NCBI GenBank assembly: GCA_021030905.1
Contig: JAGFMI010000006.1
Coordinates: forward strand, 1,488,001 to 1,552,000
Direction of reading: 5' to 3'
Source: Pyrenula massariospora
Taxonomy: Eukaryota > Ascomycota > Eurotiomycetes > Pyrenulales > Pyrenulaceae
Length of the DNA: 64,000 nt
Each line of letters opens with the position of its first letter. Position 1 is the first letter of the stretch. Positions 1 through 11,596 of this stretch are shown here, piece by piece. Under the pieces are notes generated by a model, which worked only from the letters and a program-made list of their open reading frames with translations, had not been told where the DNA came from and made no database searches. Both the position numbers and the translations under genes were made by a program.

Positions 1-1268
1 TCGGCCAACCTCCCTCGACAGCCTCATCGACGCCCACTAACATAGCGTAGCATGGGAACATCACCACGACCAGCACGCAGACGAACACAGCACGCCACAG
101 GCAGGCAATCAGCGATGTTAGAATACACGAAGAGAGAGTCTATTTGCAACGATCTGGAGATCTTGTAGTGATGTGAATCAACAATTCTTACCTACGCAAG
201 CCCTGATGTAAATGTCCGGAATGGATTGATCACAGCCGAGAGTCTCAGAAGCCTTGAGGTTTGTTAGTATGGCTTGCAACGCCACCTCGACATCTAGTAT
301 GGGATTCGTAATAGGTTGACGTTTTTACCTTGGTTCTTACAAGATCTCCATGAGACAGTCTAGATACTTCGTAAAACCTAGCTATCACCTACAACGGCAA
401 TTATCTGTTCCGCCATATCATGGTCATTGGCATGCCATCTCATCACCCACTACAAGCCAGGTTATCCGTGCACGGGGCCACCGCAACATCGCCTTCTTAT
501 ATAACCTTAAGTATAGAAATACTCACTTGCTCGTCTAGCCTTATAGAAGACGTAGACAAAACAGCTTCTGTACCTCACACTTCCCATCTCAACCACCCCC
601 AAAACCCAAGTGCCATCACACTCAGAGAAAGAAATAAAGTGAAACCGTCCTATACCTAACCAGGCCCTCCCTCACCCTCTTCTTCCGAAAAGTCAAACAA
701 AGCCTCTATTCCAACCACCGACCATAGGTCTAGAAAGTACATCTATTCAGACCTTACGCTACACAGACCAAAAGGGAGCGAAAACGCAACCAAGTTTCTT
801 GTATCAAAGATTTTACTTACTGGATATCTATACCCATCAATTCCCAGCTTTATCCCATTCGCTTCGCTTTATATCCTTGAAAATAGAGAGAGGGTATAAT
901 AGTGACAACACACCCTCCGCATGGTCATCTGACTACCACACCACATTGAGAGTCCCCCGACCAAAAATCTTTAACCCGCGGTGCGGTGTCAACCCTCCCT
1001 CCTTTCTATTCCACCGCTCTCCAAGGGGTGCAATAGAGCCGTAAAAGTTTTTGCAAGAGAAAAGTTCATCCGCCGTGCCCAACTCGTCCAATGCAGTGCA
1101 TGTACTCCAACAACTCGCTGCGCTCTGCTCCGCCAGGGCATGGGCATACGCGTCGCATCACATCACCAACCTCTCCTCTCCACACGTTGCTTTTTTGCCC
1201 TGAAACCAGGGCCCCCTTCTCCAAGACATCTCGCGCAACCCTGCCCCCTTACCCCAATCCCACCTCGT
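1..1268. other. Intergenic, downstream of the Hsp70-like gene
   Basis: I see no convincing gene here. The open frames present are short, overlap one another and lack recognisable domains or plausible splice-linked continuations. The part next to 1269 should contain the 3' untranslated region of the minus-strand Hsp70-like gene. The upper strand between about 540 and 1260 is rich in C and T. Confidence 0.5.
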
Positions 1269-3615
1269 CTACCTAAATCTGGCACTGCACCGCCCCATAA
1301 CCTCTCCCTGGCAGACCAGCTCGGCGTTGAACTCCGACCCATCGAGCGTGAGATAAATGTCAAAGTAGACCCTGTAGAACGTGCCCTGCGGGGTATCCAT
1401 CCTCTCGAAATCCTTCTCGAGATTTTTGCGCGAGAGATCTGATGTCAGGGTGACAACTTCCTTAATGCCTGTCGATTCAAAGTCAGGTCAGTCGCGTAGA
1501 AGAGAAAAAAAAACACATTGGGACAAAATTCGGGTGGGGGGATAACTTACGCGGATCCTTCGTGTACTCGGGGCAAACATCCTCATCGCACGCGTACAGA
1601 ATATCCTCATACATCAACGTCGCCCCCGGCGCCACCTGCCGGAAGAATGAGACCTTGACCGGTTCCCCGATCTTGACACGCTCGCCCTTTTGCACGAAGA
1701 TCTGGCGTGTGTATTTACACCGATCTTTCCCGTCTAAGCTCGGCACGCGGTACTGTTCGGGATGATGACCTTCTTTGAAGGGTTGTAAAGTGGCCATGAG
1801 GTAATGCCTTCGTGCGACACGCGATGTGATGACTCGCTCCGTGATACCGGCTGTGACGGCGCCTTTGACGATGGCTGCGACCGAGTCCATGGGTCGAACA
1901 ACCTTGCTCTGGAATTGAGGAGGCACATGTAGCTTGATCTGTTGGAAGAGGTATTCTGAAGCACCGAAGCCACCCACAACGAGTACATTCTGTAGACTGC
2001 GGTTCTGGGCTTGGATGGCAATGATCTGATTCCGGACAAGCTCGAGGATGCGGTTGACGACGGGCTCGAAGCACTGCAAGATTTCCTCGTTGGTAAACGT
2101 CATGTATCCCTCCTCGATACCCGCTTCCGGGAATTCTGCCTCAATGCCCACGTCAACCGCCCACTTCTGTCCATTGTTGCGGAAGTCTGCTTTTATCCGG
2201 TTCTCAAAGTCCATGATACACTTCGCGTACACACGGCCGGCGGTGCGGGAACCGTCGGGAAGCTTCATCTTGCGAATCTTGGCGCGTAGGACATTACTAA
2301 AATTCCGGTTGAGGGCAGTGGATCCGCAGGAGTCACCACTACCGGCAGTGCATTCAGCGACAGTAAAAGGGGTTTCTTCTTCGACTTCGTAGGCAATCAG
2401 ATCGACAGTACCACCGCCGCAATCGACAATTAGAACAGCATCGTGGATTTTGAGATTCAAGAGGCCAGTTTTCGAGCAGAACATGGCGGCCGCTTCGGGT
2501 TCGGTGATCAGGGTCAGGCGAGTGTCGTTCTCGTCACGCAGGAAGCCGGCTTGGATAGCGGCAGCCCTCGTAGCAGCTTTACCAGCATCGTTCCAGATTG
2601 CGGGAACAGTGAGGAAATAGCGGATATTCCGTTCTTCACGGTTGAAGACCTCGCCTAAGGTCTTTTGTAATTGAGAGCGCATAGCCTGGCGGAGTTTAAA
2701 GAGGTAATCGGCGGCGACGTCAATTTCGGATTTGCCTGGTGGCAGGGGGGGGAGGTTGATCGGGTCAATGTATGTATTGCCGCTGAGCATGAGTTGAAGT
2801 TTGAACCATTCGACTTTCTGTACGCCTGGTTTTGGGTATCCGGTCGGCGCCAGGGCATCGGCAATGTCAGGGCCCCATCCGACGACTTTCTGATACTGGT
2901 CATAGTAGAGTACTGTTGGGATCTACAAGATGTTTCTGATTAGCGACAGGCTGACGTGCTATCGCGACTATTTGCTGTGGAGACGCACCTTTTGTTTCGT
3001 CTGATTTCCAGCGCCGGGCCACTCTGTGATTATATCTTCTTTTGCTTCTGTGTTTGTTGCAAAGGCAAATGCGACTCCCGAAAAGGTTGTGCCCTAGGCT
3101 TTTGGTCAGCATCGTGATGTAGGCAGCAAGGCCAAGGAATTGGGGCATACAAAATCGATGCCGACAATCAATTGCGCCTTACTTCTCCCGGCGCCCTCCA
3201 CCTCTACTGCAGGCCCTCTACCGTATTGAGCGATGCCATGAGGCATTGGATGTTGTGGGGGATGCTGGGGATACCCTCCGTATCCTGGCGGCTGAGCGGT
3301 GCCCATTGTGGGATTTCCGGGGTATCGTGGTTGGCTTTCGACTGTCGGAGGGTGGACGGCAATATTGTGTTGGCCAGGTGGCATAGGACTCGTCGGTCGA
3401 GCACCTGCGTTGTACGTGTAGCTGGGTGGACGACCAAGCTGTTGTTGTTGGTTCATGGGCAGACTGGTGCTGGAGGAATTGTGGCTGGGTTGAGGGGTTG
3501 TGGTGCCGTTTACGGCGGTCGGGGCGAGATGAGACGATTGCTGGATGGAGGTAGCGCTGCTCTTTCGTTTGGAACCAAAACCAAAATTTTTCAAGCGCGA
3601 GCTCATAGCATCCAT
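1269..3615 (-). CDS. Hsp70-like ATPase with disordered Pro/Gln-rich N-terminus (4 exons)
   Basis: Predicted exons are 3615-3151, 3093-2989, 2922-1551 and 1468-1269, giving about 713 residues. The first ~145 residues are rich in Pro, Gln, Ser and Thr and look disordered. An Hsp70/actin-type ATPase fold follows: phosphate-1 loop DFGTTFSG split by intron 1, then phosphate-2 VDCGGGTVDL and adenosine-loop VVGGFGASEYL. The C-terminal part lacks a clear canonical DnaK substrate-binding domain. This matches the divergent fungal Hsp70 group related to HSPA12, common and multi-copy in Pezizomycotina. Family members are thought to be ATP-dependent chaperone-like proteins, but individual roles are mostly unknown. 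Start 3615 (MDAMSS) is chosen because the next ATG lies just downstream at 3606; an in-frame ATG also exists at 3741. Confidence 0.88.
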
Positions 3616-4937
3616 AAGGGGAGAAGGGGAGGAAGGAGGGGGAGAGGGCAAGGGGGGTGGAGGTGTCGTTGAATGATTGCTGACAAGAGTAGGAGACCGC
3701 ACGAGATGAGCGCCGAAGGACTGACCGGCTAACAGCAGCACGAGGAGCAGCGACCGGGGGGGCTAGGCAGGTCTGGTCTTCAGGCAGGCGAGCCTGGGGT
3801 TTGCAGGCCTAGGTAGAGGAGAGTCCTTGTGGGCGGTCCGGCGCACCTGAAGAGCTGCCCCAAGTTAGCTAAATGGGTCCCGGGAGCACAGCACCAAAAG
3901 GGCGGTTCGGGATTGGCTGCAGCGGGGCGGTGCTGAGGCTGAGAGTCCCCAGAGCGAACCACGACCACGACGCCGGTCGCTAGCTGCGGAAGCGTCATGA
4001 TATTATTATCATTTAATGGATTATCTTCGCGGGTGCAGGACATGCCACATCCGTGGAGCGATGATTCGTGAGCAACGTCTTCCTATTCCTACCAACGTGG
4101 TTATCGCCTGTCTTCCTTCCACCCAGCCGCCTGGACGGAGGGTACAGAGGAACCGCATACCTGGGGCGTGGGCTGAGCGCTAGGACGGGCGTAACCCCAC
4201 AATGCTGGACGCAACCACCACCACTGTCTGGTTTGGACCACGATCAGAGCAGGTGTATGTATGTATGTGAGGCCGTCAGCTTTTTCGGCCTTTGCAATAT
4301 TCGGGCCCCTCCTGCGACGCACGCTGCCGTCCCTGGACACCACCAACGATGCCGCCAATTCAGCCCCCAATCTTGGCCGCGTGAGGACTAGGTGACTGGA
4401 AGAGGAGCCCCGGTGCTTTTTCCTGCGAATCATCGACCGAGCTACAGACCGAGGCTCAATCCTTCCATCTTTGCCCGCCAGGCTGGCGTATCCCGTTGGG
4501 TAAAAGCGGCGGACGCTGTGTTGGTTTGCAGACCGTTAGCCCTCACGAAGAGACTAGGCGCAGTAGGAAAAAGACATCAAGAGACGCCAGTGCAAAAAGC
4601 CAGAGGCGGTGTGACTCTTTTGCTGGAGATTCTAGTCCTCTACTGAGAACAACGTCGACATAAAGCAAGCTGAAGATATTGGTGACAGTGTTGGTGGACC
4701 CGTCCGACCCATCCTGCACGATAAGGCAAATAGGACGGGAAGCAAGCTTTCGGCGTACGATCTGCGGCTGCACCACTCGAGGGACCGTCAACGACTTGTC
4801 AACGACTGACAAGCCATTTCCCGAGCCAAAAGCAAAATGTAATCTACAGGCGATGAGCGTGTGGCTTCTAGAGTCAAAGTTTCGTGTATGGATTTCCTAT
4901 CTGTCGAGGAAAGCCTACCCAAGCCGTACCCGTATGG
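3616..4937. other. Intergenic, promoter of the Hsp70-like gene
   Basis: The interval lies between two minus-strand genes, so it holds the upstream region of the Hsp70-like gene and the 3' end of the methyltransferase transcript. Open frames on both strands are short and compositionally unconvincing. No repeat or RNA gene was recognised. Confidence 0.5.
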
Positions 4938-6400
4938 TCATTGGTTTCTCTTTGTTTTCCTTGCTACCCAATGCGAGGGTCGAAAAGAGTCCTGCAGCAT
5001 ACTCTCCGGATTCTGAATGTAGCCGACACCATCAGCTTCGATCCTATGTCGCTCTATGTGAAACCCCATTCTCTCCACAAGGGCAATCACTTCTTCATCG
5101 GTGAGTTCGAAGCTTCCCGGCTCATCAATTCCTGTGTATTGCACGTCTGTGCCGATTCTTGGTTCCTTTATCATAGCCTGTGATGCCATGCCCTGACCAG
5201 AACCTGGCGATCTGCCATCAAAATGCCAGTGCAACGGACCCAGATTGATCCAGACTCCACGATCCTTTAGACAATGTCGCACAGTCTCAATATACCTAGT
5301 TAGATTAGGAGCAGTGTCGATGAAGAAAACGGTCACAACGGCATCAAAAGTTGCTTCCTGGCTTGATAACCTATAGTATGACACGAAATCAGCTGCCGTC
5401 ATATTCATGGAACCAACTTCAGCACCGGTACTCGCGAGATCAGCCATGCTTGAGCTTGGATGCATATCTGGTATCTTTACTCGTTGTAGCTGGTCTTTTC
5501 TGGAAATTAGGTTCGTAAACTGCAGAGCGAACGGAAATAAACTATACTGGTCTTTGTGATCGGTTCGGTTCAGGATCCAGCTGCTGGTCAGAAGCTGATG
5601 CCAGGAAATCTCATTACCTTCTACGTTGTATCCAAGGCGACAGATTTCGCAGACTAGTCGCCCCAAGCCAGCACCAGGAACGAGAACTTTCAACTGGCTT
5701 CTAGCACAACCCGGCAATATCTCCTGGAGATCCAACAACACTGGGTCATAGCACGCTGACCGTTCTACACGCCCTTCCCTGCTCCAGTCGCGGTAGAGTT
5801 GCCGTATTGTGGAACTGGCTTTGCTGATATCATTTGGCGTCGCCGCTCCGTGCCAATCCCCTGGACTTCCAGAATCCGGTTGAAGTGATAAGCCAAAGTC
5901 TTCGGCGCCACAGGCGACTATTTTTTCGGCAAGAATAGCATTGACGTCGATCGCATCGTCAATTTTTTCAAAGGCTTCAAGGAGGCGAAAAGGCGGATCC
6001 GCAAGCATTTGCCATTGGGAAGTAGGTAAAGCATAGAAATTCTGTCGTTTTCGATGGGTCGCGTTGTAATGCGCAGACCTGCGATACTGTCTACAAATAT
6101 CAACGTGATCAGACTTCAGGAAGGAAAAGAGCGGCTCAGCATCTATAGACATCGAGCCGAATGAAATATTATATGGTAACCATGCATAATTATAGAAGGA
6201 AATTTCTCGAGATGAGACACTGTAAGAAATCACGTACAAATTTCCACCGACGTTATTCTCAAGTCTTGCAATGCTTACCTGAAGGAATCCAGGGCGGCAA
6301 AAAGTACTCGTCTCTCCTCAGGATCAGATAGAGTATCAAACTCCCCTCCCCACACAGAGTGTCTGGGATACAGATCTGGGGCAGTGCGATCATCATCCAT
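4938..6400 (-). CDS. Carnosine N-methyltransferase-like protein (N2227 family)
   Basis: Two exons, 6400-6279 and 6090-4938, give about 424 residues. The junction DSFR|QYRRSAHYN restores the family N-terminal motif, in which an Arg/Tyr helix leads into RKRQNFYALP. A SAM-binding motif VLVPGAGLGRL lies near residue 176, then an acidic residue (VEGNE) and a DAVVTVFFIDTAPN strand typical of the N2227 group. The C-terminal block GVWINLGPLHWHFDG is also characteristic. Known relatives methylate carnosine or related His-containing dipeptides (UPF0586, CARNMT1, yeast YNL092W). The intron is about 188 nt, longer than most here. Substrate in this fungus is inferred only from family membership. Confidence 0.88.
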
Positions 6401-6864
6401 GAGGAGTGTTCACTACTGACGTGTGGACCTCCCGTCCTCTCTCCTGCAGGTACAAGTTGACCCAGGCGGCGTCCTGAATGCCAAATTAAAGATCGGTTAT
6501 TTTTCCAAGCGCAAGTGGTCTAGTATTCTAAACACGCATCAGAGCGATGTATATCCAAAAAGATCTATATGGAGGTAAGATCTCTTTAGGTTCTACAAAA
6601 CAAGACCAAGAGAATTGAGGTGCGCCCATGTATACTGAATGTTTCCAGGTGGGCTGTGCACGAACGGGTCAACCTGACGGGAAGCTGGAGCGGAGATGTC
6701 GGTGAAAGGTTTTTCCACAGCCAAGGCCTTGTCGTCTCCAGATTGCTTGCAACTCTACTCGTTTCCCATAAAGTTGACATACACGTCGTCGATCGTTGCT
6801 CTTCTCAGGGAATGAAGCTGTCGCTTGATATCTCGTGATCAAGATCCTGATCCTCCAGAACGGT
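6401..6864. other. Divergent promoter region
   Basis: This 464-bp interval separates the minus-strand methyltransferase from the plus-strand proteasome chaperone gene and should contain both promoters. A short open frame on the minus strand has no recognisable domain. I see no TATA box or repeat that I would defend. Confidence 0.45.
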
Positions 6865-7360
6865 ATGAGCCGTCACGACACAAGCCGGCCTCTGGAGCTC
6901 TCAATTCCATTTCCACGGATGCCGCACACGAATATTTATCTGCACCTGACCCTACTTTCCACGTCCGTCATCCTTTTCCTGACTTCAAAAAATGTTGGCG
7001 AGGGAGACACAACAGCGGCTTCACTTGGCAGCTTTGTCTATTCTTTGCCAGATGTAGGTAGAAACAATTCTTCACTCTACGGGATCCCATCATTCTCTAA
7101 CGGGAAATACGTATTCACAGCGGTTCAATGCTTCAAATCCCCTTTGCACACTGCTTTGCTCGGACACTTCCAACATTGATTACGCAACGCGCACTGCTAA
7201 ATCCCTTGTCCGCAAATTGAGGTTGCCGGTCTACGTTGGCTGTAGCATCGACCTTCTAGGCATCCCTCCCGAAGAGGAAATGGAGAGCCTCGCAAACGTA
7301 ATTGAAGTTGTGTCGGCTCAATGGAACCTTCAAACACAAGCCATGAGCAATGGCATCTGA
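6865..7360 (+). CDS. Proteasome assembly chaperone 4 (PAC4/PSMG4 family)
   Basis: Two exons, 6865-7053 and 7121-7360, encode about 142 residues. The intron starts GTAGGT, ends CACAG and is in phase 0, joining SLGSFVYSLPD to RFNASNPLC. The second exon carries DYATRTAKSLVRKL and LPVYVGCSID followed by an acidic EEEMESLANVIEVV tail. This is the fungal PAC4 layout: IHLHLTLL-type strand, FVYxMPD, then a YAT/RxxK helix, PVYVG strand and E-rich C-terminal helix. PAC4 pairs with PAC3 to guide alpha-ring assembly of the 20S proteasome. Start 6865 is the first ATG after an upstream GTG-only frame; a second ATG lies at the MPHTNIYL segment. The gene is short and split, so a simple ORF scan would miss it. 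Confidence 0.78.
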
Positions 7361-10300
7361 TGTCAGTCCTTGCCAAGGGGTAAAGAGAAAATGCGGCTCA
7401 CCGTGGCCCAGGCAGATAATGTTTGAGAACTTTTCTGGAAACCTTCCGGTTTCCGTAAGCCAATTCATTAGCAATGGGCATGAGAAACTCAAGCTGTGGC
7501 CTCCAAGGCTAATGCGGTGTTATCTGACAAGTCCGCATCCACCTCTGACCCCTTGTTGACTTTTAGATGGCTGATCCTCTTCCACGCACAAGCTTCAGTC
7601 TGTACTTATCGTCCGCGCTCCCGTGTTTTGGGCGACTGGACAAGGCTGGACCATGGTGGAGGGCGTCGAGGTAGATCAATCCTTTTGCTCTTCTCGATCC
7701 TGGACGTTCATGCGGAGCAGCTCGGCTCACTGAACCGGCACTTTAGTTAGGCACCGTGTCCATAGCAATCAGCAATGAGCATGTCAGTCTCCGAAGCGAA
7801 GCGATCCGAGAGGTCGTTAGTTCTTGCAGAGCGTCCAAAGCTATTACCCTCAAAGAGATGATCGGCTTGCGAGCTGTGACTCCGTCGAGCTACGCTTTCG
7901 GTTAAACCAGGCCCAAACAAGTCAGCCTTCTGGTCCCCGATACTAACAAGCGTCGTGTGGAGCCTCGGCTTTGCAACGGCGTCGTTGGCTATCAATTTGA
8001 CTCGCAGAAAGCGGGTCTCGGCATCTGCCGGCCGTTCTGAGGTCTGAATCGATCCATTGTCAGGCCCGCAATTTGCAGGTGAAGTCGACATCTTGGACAT
8101 GCACGACTTTAATATCTACCGTCAAGTTTCAGTTGCAACAACAGACCAGGAACCCTACCCTAAGGTGGCGCTGACTTGGTGGCGCCGGAGGTCCGCTTAT
8201 CGTATCCAGGAACCCGCTCGCCTGACAGTAGCCACCCCCCCAAATCTTTCGGCCCCTTTGTTGCATCTGGGGTTAACTGAATCAAAACCAATGGGCAGAA
8301 TTCCCCCAATCAACCCTGGATTGTCCGGCGACCACATCGGCGACCTCATCGACATGACAACACACCCCATTGAATCCTGATTACCCTGCTGTCCTTGCCG
8401 GCTCACTGACTCGGCTTTGAGATGTCAACTTATGCATGCCATTCCTGCATTGCAGCTACTATGATGCTTGTCCACTCGAGCTAGTATGAAAACAGTGTAA
8501 TGAGAGCTCCGCGAAGACAATCTATAAAACCTTTCATTAGACTAGAGGGCCTTGTCCAAGAGCTTTCGTTCGAGGTGGAGAATGGGTCTCATAGGAAGAG
8601 CTCCGAGCGACTCATCATATCGGGCAGACCCGTTTGGACAAGCTCCTGGCGGAACAACTCAATATCTCTTGTAACAGTTTTGGCAAGGTCTACGGGAACT
8701 CCTCGAAACCGAGCCGTGCCATCGTCAGTCATAGTCAACAGGAGTGAGCGAAGTAATCAAATTGGCCGAAGTGAAGCATAGATTGTATGCCAGATCTGGC
8801 CTGAGTAATCCTCACTATCTTTACGAGGGAGTCCTGTCAACACGACTGTTTCTGCTGATCATGTTGGTAACTGAACGCTTTTACCTTTCGAGGACTGCCG
8901 GAAAAGAAGCCCCAATCTCAAGCACGACGAAATCAGGGACGAGTGTCCGCCTAACCCTTAACCCTTACCTGCCCGATCGTGCCTAGAGGTGCCAAGAAGG
9001 ATTATTACCTGTTTTGTCGCAGACCCTCTGTTTGCTCTTAACACAAAGCAGTTTGATTCGGTACGTAAAGATCTTCGGCAAGCATCTAACCCAACATCAT
9101 GCTTGTCTAGCTTTGATGCTTCGCATTAAAATGCAGGGTTTCTGAGCCCACCACGACGTCTGACCCCCCTCCCAGCATCTGTCCACTTCGGGACGGGTTC
9201 GCACCCTGCTGGAAATACGGAAGAATTTGCCCCGGAACAGGCTCGCAAAATTACCATTCCTCGGATCCCTATCTTAACGAAGGGACACGAGGAATGGTGG
9301 GCAAAGACCTCTCCGTCGTTCCCAAAACGGTACTTCATCATTTATATTCGGTGAAGAAGCAGCATATCTTACGGGTTGATGAACACTGCTCTCTGACCTG
9401 GCGTTGTCAGAGCAGTACTAAATGGTCAAACAGTGCGGCATACTCCGCAAATACAGCCCTACGCTCGGCTACGATGATCCAGTATCAGGATGTGATGATC
9501 CTATCGGAATCCAGCCTCCCATTTTCGCTTCGAAAAGTGCGAGGGACGGCGCTGTTCCGATGTTCCCGACTGTCTCCACCTTCCTCCCCTCCCTAGCAGC
9601 GACTCCACTCTCGGAGAGCCCTTTGCTCCTCAGGCAGCTTGATTAGGTACGGTTTACTTAGAGTTGGGGCACGTCTAGGCACCTCAGCTACCCGTGGGTC
9701 CCGTAAGCTACGAGGCGCGGGCCCGCAATTATGCAACACCTCAGCATAATAAAAAGACAATAAGATACCTTATGTACCAAATTGATAGGCCTCGATCCTG
9801 CCGGTGGACCGGTGGAGCTATGACCACCCCCAGCAGCCACCTCACACCATCTGCCGAACACGATCAGATTCCCTCAAGAGGTTCCTGTCGAGCGCGCACA
9901 CAAGCCCACGCTGCCCCGTCACAATCTGAATCCTAATTGTGTGATGACACACGAGCTCTCACATGTTCATGCGTCCGCTGTCCGCGCACCAAGATGCTCG
10001 GCTCCTTGCCGGCGCCCTTCCAATAATGCCGCTTGTCTCGGGTTGCTCCAGTATCTCGCGCGACGATCGAAGGCTACAAGCGCCCACCCGTAGGAGCCGC
10101 CACCCGCCCAACGCTTGTACTCAAGGGTCTTCCCAAACGATCGTCATCGGCGGCTGGGATGAGGATTAGGGTTCAGCCGAACCGCCTGTCGTGTCAGGGA
10201 TTCTTACGACCTGCCTTTTGAAGACAAGATGCGTGTGCGAACCCTAGGCTTACCCCCTAGCCCTAGAAATCGCAGTAGCAGCCGAGAGCCTAGCCGAAAT

Positions 10301-10690
10301 CTAGCTGCCCGCCTGCCGACGATCGTCACGCCGGCCGAGTTGTGGATGGGTCAGGCGCTTGAAGCTCTGAGCTCGTCAGCCATCGTCTGGAAGGGGCCCG
10401 ACAACATCCCTGGAAAATCATTTTTGAGACTCCCATTAAGTCGCCTCTGAGATCTTGGAAGTTTAAAAGCTGGAGACCGTGAGATGGCGGACTGGTTGGC
10501 CCCTGTAGACGGAGAGAAAGGTTACATTAACGACGAAAAAGTGTCGAATACACCTGATGTCGATGTCGATTCCACTACGGGGTCGAGACCGTCAAGTTTT
10601 CGCTACCCCAGACTTCTACCTTACCTTTTGAAGGCCTTACATCCGGATATTATTTGCTTGCCGGCTTTTGACATCCAGCCACGAACTTCC
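7361..10690. other. Long interval without a confident gene
   Basis: About 3.3 kb with many short, overlapping frames on both strands and no recognisable domain. Two minus-strand frames are the best candidates: 7747-8100 (117 codons, no family recognised) and 8589-8732 (listed separately). Between 9,700 and 10,400 the composition is locally GC-rich. Telomere-like motifs occur: two adjacent AACCCTT units near 8951-8968 and a TTAGGGTT near 10,167. These may be binding sites for a Tbf1/Teb1-type Myb factor, but I cannot show that. Confidence 0.45.
8589..8732 (-). CDS. Possible small ORF or exon of unknown function
   Basis: A 48-codon frame reads MTDDGTARFRGVPVDLAK and ends with MMSRSELFL before TGA. 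Its amino-acid makeup (amphipathic helix with RDIELFRQEL) and codon use look more protein-like than the surrounding frames. The frame stays open a little upstream of the ATG, so it could be the last exon of a longer minus-strand gene. No family is recognised and no flanking exon was identified. It may be chance. Confidence 0.2.
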   Translation of the reverse strand: MTDDGTARFRGVPVDLAKTVTRDIELFRQELVQTGLPDMMSRSELFL

Positions 10691-11596
10691 TAGCGCCATG
10701 TTCGCCATTTGACGATCTTCCCTTCTGCCCGACAGATCCAGCCCGCCGACGCCATACGCTGCTCTTGACTGCAACACCACCGCACTCTCTACATTTATTC
10801 GTCTCAATTCTTGAGATTGGCCACTTACCCTGGTCTTCAGCTTTCCCATTTCTTGGCTTGTTTGTCAAGCAACCCTTCTCCACTTTAACGGCCTCGGTTC
10901 TGCCTCCCGACATTTGAATTCTTGCATCTCGAATCTCCTGTCGCTTCTTTTCACTGGGGGCAGGGCTAGAGCCTGCAAGAGCACGTCTCCAAGAGCTGTT
11001 TGTGATCAATAGCCTGCCGATCGCATTCTTGCGTCAATCAAGGCCTGCCAACCTCGATTCCGCTCAGGAACGATGCGGCGCCACTTTTATTAGAGTTACC
11101 TACCCACCCTGTCGTTTTGGTATGTACAGCTTCTTATTTGGTCAAGTGCTTTCCCATTGGAAGAAAGTCCTCATCGGCACCTATCATATTCTGTGGAGTT
11201 TGTGTAACCACCCTCTCGATCTTGATTTGTGACGGATCTTCCCGCAGAAATCTCGAGTGTTTCCGTTCTTTGCTCGTTCTAGTGCTTGGAATTGTCGTTT
11301 GCCCTTCACTTGAAATCAATCAAAAGCCATCTGCAGATCTGCCCACCAATCTCGCGAGCTGTGCCGTGCATTCTGGACTAATCAAGATACGAAGATTGAA
11401 GGCCAAAATCCTGCGACTGGTCACGAAAGATCTCTTCAACATCCAACCTGCTGCAGTGTGGACACCTTGAATCTCGTTGGTTTGCTTCATGGTGTCACCG
11501 CGCTCAGTCTTCTGGGGCCTCTAATTGGGAGGATGAAACCCCAATGTCTGAGATTAGCTTGACCCGGAGCCAAAATTCCTTTATCGGCGGAGCTTG
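10690..11596 (+). promoter_or_regulatory. Probable promoter and long 5' leader of the Zn2Cys6 regulator
   Basis: The upper strand becomes rich in C and T from about 10,690 and stays mildly so to about 11,350, as is usual for leaders of filamentous fungal mRNAs. The first plausible start codon of the regulator is at 11597. Several short upstream ATG frames fall in this stretch, for example at 11002 and 11117, and could act as upstream ORFs if the leader is transcribed. No transcript evidence is available from sequence alone. Confidence 0.4.

Noticed and set aside
981-1442. Plus-strand frame of 153 codons near the left end
   Set aside because: It overlaps the last exon of the minus-strand Hsp70-like gene and has low-complexity, Pro/Arg-rich composition with no domain.
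9126-9341. Tyrosine/proline-containing region with GGGTTCGCACCC resembling a T arm
   Set aside because: No matching acceptor, D or anticodon arms could be found around it, so a tRNA is not supported.
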